DNA from: Mycolicibacterium sp. TUM20985
GTDB taxonomy: Bacteria > Actinomycetota > Actinomycetes > Mycobacteriales > Mycobacteriaceae
Length of the DNA: 64,000 bases
Direction: 5' to 3'
Assembly (NCBI RefSeq): GCF_030295745.1
Contig: NZ_AP027291.1
Location: 4,526,001-4,590,000, forward strand
The notes beneath the pieces are model-generated. The model was not told the origin of the DNA. It did no database searches and was given only the letters and a program-made list of their open reading frames with translations. Numbering within the stretch: position 1 is the stretch's first letter; every line of letters begins with the position of its first letter. The position numbers were made by a program, and so were the translations under genes. Below are positions 7,336 to 13,959 of this stretch, piece by piece.

Positions 7336-7884
7336 GTGTGGAAGGCCTATGTCGTCGTGGCGGTCGCGGCGGGAGTCTGGGCGTACGTGGCCGGCCTCGG
7401 CGTGCCGTGGAGCGTGGCGGTCGCGGTGCTCGCCCCTGCGCTGCCCGCTTTCTTGGTGGGCGTGCTACGTGGTGCCCGCACCCCCGGCGCACGCGAGGAT
7501 CCTGCCGGGGCCAAGCAGGCGATGTCGGGTGTCGAATTCGAGGACCACGTCGCACGCATCGCCAAGTCGAGCGGAACTTCGGTGATCATGACTGCGGTGA
7601 CGGGCGACTTCGGCGTCGACCTCATCGTCGGTCGCCGGCCGAATCGCCTTGCCATTCAGTGCAAACGACAGTCACGTCCGGTGGGAGCGGGCGCCGTCCA
7701 AGAGGTCGTGGCCGGTGCGGTGATGCACGACTGCGCGCACACCATGGTCGTAACCAACCACGACTTCACCCCCGCCGCGCGCAAACTCGCCGAGCGGCAC
7801 GGTTGTGTCCTCGTCGGCGGCAACGACCTCACCCGGCTCAGGTCGACCATTCGCCGACTGGTGGCACCGGACCCGGTTAGATAG
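7336..7884 (+). CDS. Membrane-anchored Mrr-like restriction endonuclease domain protein
   Basis: 182 aa. Residues 1-45 hold two hydrophobic helices (AYVVVAVAAGVWAYVAGLGV and AVAVLAPALPAFLVGVL), so the N-terminus should sit in the membrane. The C-terminal domain begins GVEFEDHVARIAK and carries the PD-(D/E)XK-type catalytic set: GDFGVDLIV with the Asp, and AIQCKRQ with the Q-x-K element. Mrr_cat proteins with N-terminal TM helices occur widely in actinobacteria without proven function; some Mrr enzymes cut methylated DNA. The GTG at 7336 is the start that keeps the protein out of the upstream repeat. The gene stands alone between inverted copies of the palindromic repeat. Confidence 0.8.
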   Translation: MWKAYVVVAVAAGVWAYVAGLGVPWSVAVAVLAPALPAFLVGVLRGARTPGAREDPAGAKQAMSGVEFEDHVARIAKSSGTSVIMTAVTGDFGVDLIVGRRPNRLAIQCKRQSRPVGAGAVQEVVAGAVMHDCAHTMVVTNHDFTPAARKLAERHGCVLVGGNDLTRLRSTIRRLVAPDPVR

Positions 7885-7898
7885 CCGACCCAACCGCG

Positions 7899-7952
7899 GC
7901 GAGCGTGCGCAAACTCCGGAAATCGATCGGCGTGTCGCCCGCAGACACGCAC
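7899..7952 (-). repeat. Palindromic intergenic repeat, copy 2, split by the IS110-family insertion
   Basis: Inverted relative to copy 1. The left arm GCGAGCGTGCG (7899-7909) is intact. The right arm stops after CGCAC (7948-7952) and resumes as GCTCGCG at 9257-9263, beyond the transposon. Joining the two pieces restores a complementary 11-bp arm, which marks the element's ends. Confidence 0.85.
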
Positions 7953-7989
7953 TCAGTGTCATTCTCGTGGTCGCCGCTGGTGCGGTGGT

Positions 7990-8140
7990 TGAGTTCTTCT
8001 CACCTGGTGTTTGGCTCCGACACGCACTGCCGTCCTGCTCGGGGTCGGCTATCGAGCATTGTGCCGGCATCAGGTGGGAAGGACCGACCGGCGTGACTTG
8101 ATAGGAGCGTGGCATCGCCCCCACTGAGATGTGTCCGCCG
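7990..8140 (+). ncRNA. Predicted bridge RNA of the IS110-family element
   Basis: Located in the 5' noncoding end of the element; the extents are approximate. Segments in the order expected for a bridge RNA can be read. GACACGCACT (8019-8028) is identical to the left target flank 7944-7953. CGAG (8053-8056) is complementary to CTCG at the right junction. ATAGGAGC (8101-8108) is identical to the right-end sequence 9246-9253. CACTGAG (8122-8128) is the reverse complement of the left-end CTCAGTG (7952-7958). Known IS110-family bridge RNAs carry a target-binding loop first and a donor-binding loop second. The CGAG match is too short to stand alone, and ATAGGAGC ends a few bases before the junction. 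Confidence 0.65.
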
Positions 8141-8188
8141 GCCGGCCCAACCTTCTACCCATCCACTAGATGAAAGAAGGCACTGCCC

Positions 8189-9244
8189 ATGGTCGTCGTT
8201 GGAACCGACGTACACAAGCGCACCCACACCTTCGTCGCCGTCGACGAACATGGCCGCAAAGTAGGAGACAAAGTCGTCAAGGCGACCTCTGAGGGACATC
8301 TGGCGGCGTTGGCGTGGGCCAAGACCACCTTTGGTGATGACCTGCTCTGGGGTGTTGAAGATTGCCGCAACCTCTCGGCACGCTTAGAGCGTGATCTGCT
8401 CTCGGCGGGTCAGAAGGTAGTGCGGGTGGCGCCGAAGTTGATGGCACTGCAGCGGGCCAGCGCCCGTACCCGGGGCAAATCCGATCCCATCGACGCCTTG
8501 GCGGTGGCCCACGCCGTGTTGCGCCATCCCGATCTTCCCGTCGCAGCCCACGACGAGGTGTCACGCGAGCTGAAGTTGCTGGTGGATCGGCGGGAAGACT
8601 TGGTGGCGCAACGCACTTCGACGATCAACCGGCTGCTGGGCCGCATCCACGAACTCGACCCCACTCAGGCGCCGAAGAAGGCCTCCCTAGATCGGGCCAA
8701 GACTCAGATCGCCGTGGCCGCCTGGCTGGCCACCATCGACGGGCTCCTCGCTGAACTGGCCAACGACGAACTCGGCGACATCATCCGACTCACCGACATG
8801 ATCGCCGCGCTCACCACCCGCATCGGCCAGGCCGTCCACGCGGCGGCCCCCACACTGCTCGCACTGCCCGGCTGCGGCGATCTGACCGCAGCCAAGATCG
8901 TGGGCGAGACCGCAGGAATCACCCGCTTCAAGAGCGAGGCCGCCTTCGCTTGTCACAGCGGGACGGCACCCATCCCGGTCTGGTCGGGCAACACCACCGG
9001 TCGGGTTCGTCTGAATCGCTCGGGCAACCGGCAACTCAACGCCGCCCTCTACCGCATCGCCCTCACCCAAATACGCATCGTCGGCAACCCTGGACACACC
9101 TACTACCTCAAACGACTCGCCGACGGCGACTCCCCCAAAGAAGCCCTACGCTGCCTCAAACGACGCCTAGCTCGAATCGTCTACAACCGCCTACAAGCCG
9201 ACGAACAATCACGAAACCACCCAACCCAAACCGCCGCCGCTTGA
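8189..9244 (+). CDS. IS110-family transposase (RuvC-like DEDD / serine recombinase)
   Basis: 351 aa, a typical length. The N-terminal DEDD_Tnp_IS110 domain starts VGTDVHKRTHTFVAVDEHG with the first catalytic Asp near residue 6, followed by WGVEDCRN and SDPIDALAVAHA with the later acidic residues. The C-terminal Transposase_20 domain has LPGCGDLTAAKIVGETAGI and then FACHSGTAPIPVWSGNTTG, which contains the catalytic Ser region. It recombines DNA guided by the element's bridge RNA. ATG 8189 follows GAAAGAAGG at 9-15 nt. The frame is intact, so the element may still be active. Codon use near the 3' end is AC-rich compared with neighbours. Confidence 0.95.
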   Translation: MVVVGTDVHKRTHTFVAVDEHGRKVGDKVVKATSEGHLAALAWAKTTFGDDLLWGVEDCRNLSARLERDLLSAGQKVVRVAPKLMALQRASARTRGKSDPIDALAVAHAVLRHPDLPVAAHDEVSRELKLLVDRREDLVAQRTSTINRLLGRIHELDPTQAPKKASLDRAKTQIAVAAWLATIDGLLAELANDELGDIIRLTDMIAALTTRIGQAVHAAAPTLLALPGCGDLTAAKIVGETAGITRFKSEAAFACHSGTAPIPVWSGNTTGRVRLNRSGNRQLNAALYRIALTQIRIVGNPGHTYYLKRLADGDSPKEALRCLKRRLARIVYNRLQADEQSRNHPTQTAAA

Positions 9245-9276
9245 CATAGGAGCAATGCTCGCGGGAGGAACGGGGC

Positions 9277-10626
9277 TCAGAGGTCGGCGAGCACCGACCG
9301 CACGGCATCCACCGCGGCATCGATCTCGTCGCGCGACGCCGTGAGCGCAGGCCGGAATCGCACGCTGTCCGGACCGCTGGCCAGCATGATCACCCGACGG
9401 TCCCACAACTTGGCGATCAACTCGTCGCGCTGAGTCGCCGTAGGCATGCTGAACGCGCACATCAGGCCGCGGCCGCGGGGATCGACGACCAGCCCGGGGA
9501 ACTCGGCGGTCAGATCCTGCAGACGGCTGAGCAGATGACGCCCCAGTTTGGTGACGCGCCCGAGGAGTTCATCGCCTTCGATGGTCTCCAGGATGCGCCG
9601 CGACCGGACCATGTCGGTCAGGTTGCCGCCCCACGTCGAGTTGATGCGCGAGCTGACGGCGAACACGTTGTCGGCCACATCGTCGACGCGTCGGCCAGCC
9701 ATCACGCCGCACACCTGGGTCTTCTTGCCGAAGGCGACGACGTCGGGCGTGACACCCAATTGCTGATAGGCCCAAGGGGTTCCGGTCATTCCGCAGCCTG
9801 TCTGCACCTCGTCGAAGATCAGCAGGGCGTCGTACTCGTCGCACAGGTCACGCATCGCGGCGAAGAACTCACCACGGAAGTGGCGGTCGCCGCCCTCACC
9901 TTGAATCGGCTCCGCGATGAAGCAGGCGATATCGTGCGGGCTGGCCTCGAACGCGGCACGCGCCTGCCGCAGCGACTCGGCCTCCAGTTCGTCCATGGCT
10001 TCATCGTCGAGGCCGGGGCGGGTAAACGGCGCGTCGATGCGCGGCCAGTCGAACTTCGGGAACCGCGCGACCTTGTTCGGATCGGTGTTGGTCAGCGACA
10101 ACGTGTACCCGCTGCGGCCGTGGAATGCGCCTTGCAGATGCAGCACCTTCGTCCCCAGCGCCGGGTCGATGCCCCGTGCCTCGTTGAACCGGCTCTTCCA
10201 GTCGAATGCGACCTTGAGGGCGTTCTCGACGGCAAGCGCCCCGCCGTCGACGAAGAACAGGTGCGGCAGGTCGGCGTCGCCGAGCACGCGAGCGAACGTC
10301 TCGACGAACCGGGCCATCGGGACGCTGTAGACGTCGGAGTTGCTCGGCTTGTTCACGGCTGCGGCCGCCAACTCAGCGCGGAACTCCTCATCGTCGGCGA
10401 GCGCCGGGTGGTTCATGCCGAGAGCGGACGAGGCAAAGAACGTGAACATGTCGAGATAGCGCTCGCCGGTGCGGGCATCGACCAGGAACGAGCCGGCGGA
10501 TCGGTCGACGTCGAGGACGAAGTCGAGTCCGTCGGCGAGGATGCTGCGGCTGAGCACGTCACGAACGTCGTCGGGTGCCACGTGCGAACCGGGCGTCAGG
10601 GAGCGCGAAGGCAGAACGGCTGTCAT
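9277..10626 (-). CDS. lat: L-lysine 6-transaminase
   Basis: Class III PLP-dependent aminotransferase of 449 aa, orthologue of M. tuberculosis Lat (Rv3290c). It moves the epsilon-amino group of lysine to 2-oxoglutarate, giving 2-aminoadipate 6-semialdehyde (piperideine-6-carboxylate). Visible features are FVDGGALAVENALKVAF (PLP phosphate and substrate loop), LLIFDEVQTGCGMTG with the PLP-ring Asp, and VAFGKKTQVCGV near residue 300 with the Schiff-base Lys. The downstream dehydrogenase pcd and the regulator lrpA are neighbours. Its 3' end lies 14 bp from the restored end of the IS-interrupted repeat, so the insertion left the gene intact. Confidence 0.95.
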   Translation of the reverse strand: MTAVLPSRSLTPGSHVAPDDVRDVLSRSILADGLDFVLDVDRSAGSFLVDARTGERYLDMFTFFASSALGMNHPALADDEEFRAELAAAAVNKPSNSDVYSVPMARFVETFARVLGDADLPHLFFVDGGALAVENALKVAFDWKSRFNEARGIDPALGTKVLHLQGAFHGRSGYTLSLTNTDPNKVARFPKFDWPRIDAPFTRPGLDDEAMDELEAESLRQARAAFEASPHDIACFIAEPIQGEGGDRHFRGEFFAAMRDLCDEYDALLIFDEVQTGCGMTGTPWAYQQLGVTPDVVAFGKKTQVCGVMAGRRVDDVADNVFAVSSRINSTWGGNLTDMVRSRRILETIEGDELLGRVTKLGRHLLSRLQDLTAEFPGLVVDPRGRGLMCAFSMPTATQRDELIAKLWDRRVIMLASGPDSVRFRPALTASRDEIDAAVDAVRSVLADL

Positions 10627-10639
10627 GCGGTCATCGTAA

Positions 10640-10652
10640 CGGAATATTTCCG
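10640..10652. promoter_or_regulatory. Candidate LrpA site in the lat promoter
   Basis: CGGAA-TAT-TTCCG, a perfect 5-bp-arm palindrome with an AT-rich centre, 14 bp upstream of the lat start, in the 52-bp gap after lrpA. Lrp/AsnC proteins favour short palindromes with AT-rich cores, and M. tuberculosis LrpA is reported to act on lat. Confidence 0.4.
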
Positions 10653-10678
10653 CTTTGCACGCCGTCAGGCAGGATTAT

Positions 10679-11140
10679 CTACGGTATGTAGTCGCGTCCT
10701 TCGTAAAACGTCTGTAGGATGATCGTGCTTCTGGTGCGGACGTTCGCGGCCGTTCGGATCTGCTGCAGCAGGTCTTCGAGCGCGCGCGCCGAACGCACAC
10801 GCACCAGGAGAACGTAGCTCTCGTCCCCCGCCACCGAGTGACATGACTCGATGGCGTCGATGTGTTCCAGTCGGGCGGGCGCATCATCGGGTTGAGACGG
10901 ATCGATAGGGGTGATGGAGACGAACGCCGACAGCATGTTCCCGACGGCCTCGGGGTCGATTCGCGCGCGGTATCCCATCACGACGCCGCGGGTCTCTAGC
11001 CGTCGCACACGCGACTGCACCGCCGATACCGACAGCCCCGCGCTCGCGGCCAGGTGGGCCAGCGTGGTGCGGCCGTCGGCGACCAATTCGCGGACCAACG
11101 TCCGGTCGATCTCGTCGAGCTCCTCGGGGGCGTCGGCCAT
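10679..11140 (-). CDS. lrpA: Lrp/AsnC-family transcriptional regulator (LrpA)
   Basis: 153 aa with an N-terminal HTH (ADGRTTLAHLAASAGLSVSAVQSRVRRLETRGVV, residues 19-52) and a C-terminal RAM effector domain (AFVSITPID, then CHSVAGDESYVLLVRVRS). Orthologue by position and sequence of Rv3291c, which responds to lysine and related amino acids and controls lat. It is transcribed toward lat with a 52-bp gap and diverges from the 2-oxoadipate dioxygenase-type gene across only 30 bp. It can therefore control both directions of the lysine pathway. Confidence 0.93.
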   Translation of the reverse strand: MADAPEELDEIDRTLVRELVADGRTTLAHLAASAGLSVSAVQSRVRRLETRGVVMGYRARIDPEAVGNMLSAFVSITPIDPSQPDDAPARLEHIDAIESCHSVAGDESYVLLVRVRSARALEDLLQQIRTAANVRTRSTIILQTFYEGRDYIP

Positions 11141-11170
11141 GGCCGGAGACTATCGCAGGGGGGCCACCAG

Positions 11171-12376
11171 ATGACCGTCTCCACCTGCGAGCTGCGGACG
11201 CGGTTCGCGGCCGCCCTGTCCCGGATGTACGGCGCCGAGGTATTGGCGTACACCACGCTGGTGGACGTCTGCACCGAGATCAACCGCGACCACGCGGGAG
11301 ACGCCGCACTCGGCTCGCTCGAACGGATCACCGCCGAACGTCACGGCGCGATCCGGGTCGGCAGCCCGAGCGAACTGGCCCACGTGGCCGATCTCTTCGC
11401 CGCCTTCGGCATGCACCCCGTGGGCTACTACGATCTGCGCGGCGCCGCCTCCCCCGTCCCGGTGGTATCCACCGCCTTCCGCCCCGTCGACCCGGACGAG
11501 TTGGCGCAGAATCCCTTTCGCGTCTTCACCTCCATCCTCGCCAGCGCCGACATCCGGTTCTTCGATCCTGATCTGCGCGCGCGGATCGACCGGTTCCTCA
11601 CCGAGCGTGAGCTGTTCGATCCGACGCTGATCGCCGACGCCCGCATCATCGCGGTCAATGGAGGCTGCCGGGCGAGTGACGCCGATGCGTTCGTGGCTCG
11701 CGCAGTGTCGGCGTTCGCCCTGTCCCGCGCGCCGATCGACGCCGCGTGGTACTCCGAGCTGACGCGGGTGTCGGCGGTTGCCGCCGACATCGCCGGCGTA
11801 CGCACTACGCACGTCAACCACCTGACGCCACGGGTCGTGGACATCGATGAGCTCTACCGGCGGATGGAGGACCGCGGGATCGCGATGACCGGCCGCATTC
11901 AGGGACCGCCGCGCTGGGACGGACCCGATGTGCTGTTGCGCCAGACGTCCTTTCGGGCCCTGGCCGAGCCACGCCTGTTCCGCGACACCGAGGGCGCCGT
12001 GACCGAGGGCAGCCTACGGGTGCGGTTCGGCGAGGTGGAGGCCAGAGGCGTGGCGCTGACCCCCAGGGGCCGCGACCGCTACGACGCCGCCATCGCAGGC
12101 CACCAGCCGTGGGGTACCTACTTCCCCGCCACCCACGCCGAGCTGGCCGCCGCGGGACTGGCCTACTACCGAGGTGGCGATCCCACGAAACCCCTTGTCT
12201 ACGAAGACTTCCTGCCCATCTCCGCCGCGGGTATCTTCCGCTCCAACCTCGACACCGACACCGTGGCGGTCGACGCCCCGGATCAGTCCGGCTACGGCGC
12301 CGATTGGCTGGCCGGCGTCATCGACCATCACGTCCACGACCCGTACGACCTCTACGAGAAAGCAGCAGCATCGTGA
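11171..12376 (+). CDS. hglS: 2-oxoadipate dioxygenase/decarboxylase family (DUF1338, HglS-like)
   Basis: 401 aa, corresponding to Rv3292. DUF1338 enzymes (HglS/YdcJ) are Fe(II) dioxygenases that convert 2-oxoadipate to D-2-hydroxyglutarate, a late step of lysine degradation. The VxLN/HVNHLTPR element near residue 217 carries a conserved metal His, and ITAERHGAIRVGSPSEL near residue 50 holds the first His region. The gene sits between lat/lrpA and pcd, which together yield aminoadipate; transamination would give its substrate. The ATG at 11171 follows an AGGGGGG ribosome-binding site. The 3' end overlaps pcd by 4 bp. Function is inferred from the family and neighbours; the orthologue is usually listed as hypothetical. 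Confidence 0.82.
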   Translation: MTVSTCELRTRFAAALSRMYGAEVLAYTTLVDVCTEINRDHAGDAALGSLERITAERHGAIRVGSPSELAHVADLFAAFGMHPVGYYDLRGAASPVPVVSTAFRPVDPDELAQNPFRVFTSILASADIRFFDPDLRARIDRFLTERELFDPTLIADARIIAVNGGCRASDADAFVARAVSAFALSRAPIDAAWYSELTRVSAVAADIAGVRTTHVNHLTPRVVDIDELYRRMEDRGIAMTGRIQGPPRWDGPDVLLRQTSFRALAEPRLFRDTEGAVTEGSLRVRFGEVEARGVALTPRGRDRYDAAIAGHQPWGTYFPATHAELAAAGLAYYRGGDPTKPLVYEDFLPISAAGIFRSNLDTDTVAVDAPDQSGYGADWLAGVIDHHVHDPYDLYEKAAAS

Positions 12377-13914
12377 CGAACCTCCTTCCGACCGCCGACG
12401 AACTTCGCGACCGGGCCCGCGCGGCACTCAAGGCCGTCGGCTCCGCGATCGAACTGGGCGAACCGGGTGGGCACGGCCTGCAGGCCAGCACCCCGATCAC
12501 CGGCGACATCCTGTTCACCGTCACCGAGACCACGGTGGCCGAAACCAATTCCGCGATCGCCGATGCCGCAGCGGCTTTCGCCACGTGGCGGGTGACCCCC
12601 GCACCCGTGCGCGGCGCACTGATCGCACGGCTGGGCGAGCTCCTCATCGAACACAAGGCCGAGCTGGGCACGCTGGTGACCATCGAGGCAGGCAAGATCA
12701 CCTCCGAGGCGCTCGGCGAGGTGCAGGAGATGATCGACATCTGCCAGTTCGCCGTGGGTCTCTCGCGGCAGCTGTACGGGCGCACCATCGCGTCGGAACG
12801 CCCGGGTCACCGGCTGATGGAGACGTGGCATCCGCTCGGCGTGGTCGGCGTCATCACCGCCTTCAACTTCCCGGTTGCGGTGTGGGCGTGGAACACCGCG
12901 GTCGCGCTCGTCTGCGGTGACACCGTGGTCTGGAAGCCGTCGGAGCTCACCCCGTTGACCGCCATCGCCTGCCAGGCGCTGATCGAGCGCGCCGCGACCG
13001 ACGTTGGCGCACCAGCCAACCTGAGCCGACTCGTCCAGGGCGGCAGGGAGATCGGTGAGCAACTGGTCGACGATCCACGCGTCGCGCTGGTCAGTGCGAC
13101 CGGCTCGGTGCGGATGGGTCAGCAGGTCGGGCCGCGGGTGGCGCAGCGGTTCGGCAAGTCGCTGCTGGAACTGGGTGGAAACAATGCCGCCATCGTCGCG
13201 CCGTCGGCGGATCTCGATCTCGCAGTGCGCGGCATCGTGTTCTCGGCGGCGGGCACCGCGGGGCAACGCTGCACGACACTGCGCCGCGTGATCGCGCACA
13301 GCTCGGTCGTCGACACCCTGATCGAGCGCATCACCGCCGCCTACCGCAGCCTGCCGATCGGTGATCCCGCTGCCGACGGAACCCTCGTCGGGCCCCTCAT
13401 CCACGAGCGGTCCTACCGCGACATGGTGGGTGCGCTGGACAAGGCCCGCGCCGACGGCGGTGACGTGGTCGGTGGCGAGCGCCGCGACGTCGGGAGCGAC
13501 GCCGGCGAAGGGGCCTTCTACGTCGAACCCGCCGTGGTCCGCATGCCGTCGCAGACCGCCGTCGTCCACGACGAGACGTTCGCACCCATCCTGTACGTGC
13601 TGACCTACGACACGCTCGAGGAAGCCATCGAGCTGAACAACGCCGTACCGCAAGGTCTTTCATCGGCGATCTTCACCACCGACATGCGGGAGGCCGAGCG
13701 GTTCATGGCGGCCGACGGTTCGGACTGCGGTATCGCCAACGTCAACATCGGCACGTCGGGCGCCGAGATCGGTGGCGCGTTCGGCGGCGAGAAGCAGACC
13801 GGCGGCGGCCGGGAGTCCGGGTCCGACTCCTGGAAGGCCTACATGCGACGGGCCACCAACACCGTCAACTACAGCTCGGAGCTGCCGCTCGCCCAGGGCG
13901 TCCACTTCGGCTAA
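12373..13914 (+). CDS. pcd: Piperideine-6-carboxylate / aminoadipate-semialdehyde dehydrogenase
   Basis: Aldehyde dehydrogenase of 513 aa, orthologue of Rv3293. It oxidises 2-aminoadipate 6-semialdehyde, the product of Lat, to 2-aminoadipate with NAD(P). Catalytic Cys300 lies in GQRCTT and Glu266 in LLELGGNNA; the cofactor region is FNFPVAVWAWN and VWKPSELTPL. The GTG start overlaps the preceding stop (GTGA), so expression is coupled to the DUF1338 gene. The C-terminal GAEIGGAFGGEKQTGGGRE is the characteristic tail of the ALDH7/Pcd group, which separates it from generic aldehyde dehydrogenases. Confidence 0.93.
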   Translation: MTNLLPTADELRDRARAALKAVGSAIELGEPGGHGLQASTPITGDILFTVTETTVAETNSAIADAAAAFATWRVTPAPVRGALIARLGELLIEHKAELGTLVTIEAGKITSEALGEVQEMIDICQFAVGLSRQLYGRTIASERPGHRLMETWHPLGVVGVITAFNFPVAVWAWNTAVALVCGDTVVWKPSELTPLTAIACQALIERAATDVGAPANLSRLVQGGREIGEQLVDDPRVALVSATGSVRMGQQVGPRVAQRFGKSLLELGGNNAAIVAPSADLDLAVRGIVFSAAGTAGQRCTTLRRVIAHSSVVDTLIERITAAYRSLPIGDPAADGTLVGPLIHERSYRDMVGALDKARADGGDVVGGERRDVGSDAGEGAFYVEPAVVRMPSQTAVVHDETFAPILYVLTYDTLEEAIELNNAVPQGLSSAIFTTDMREAERFMAADGSDCGIANVNIGTSGAEIGGAFGGEKQTGGGRESGSDSWKAYMRRATNTVNYSSELPLAQGVHFG

Positions 13915-13940
13915 CAGGGCTGACGACTGGTTGTCGGTGG

Positions 13941-13956
13941 TCGAATGTATGTTCGA
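13941..13956. promoter_or_regulatory. LexA SOS box upstream of the 13E12 gene
   Basis: TCGAAT-GTAT-GTTCGA differs by one base from the mycobacterial LexA consensus TCGAAC-N4-GTTCGA. It ends 3 nt before the ATG at 13960, so LexA would block the start region directly. Confidence 0.75.
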
Positions 13957-13959
13957 TTC

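Larger units (their letters stand above)
7953..9256 (+). mobile_element. IS110-family insertion sequence (about 1.3 kb)
   Basis: The boundaries are read from the interrupted hairpin repeat: host sequence ends at 7952 and resumes at 9257. The element has one transposase gene (8189-9244), a 236-nt 5' noncoding region and only 12 nt after the stop, which is the layout of the IS110 group whose bridge RNA is encoded at the left end. No terminal inverted repeats or target duplication longer than two bases are visible, as expected. A CT dinucleotide is present at both junctions (7952-7953 and 9258-9259), so a CT core is an alternative reading that shifts the ends by up to two bases. Confidence 0.85.

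Noticed and set aside
7885..8188. A possible small gene upstream of the IS110 transposase
   Set aside because: The stretch is explained by the split repeat and the element's noncoding left end with the bridge RNA segments.
9535..10722. A 395-codon plus-strand frame over lat
   Set aside because: Antisense shadow of lat, whose sense frame has all class III aminotransferase motifs.
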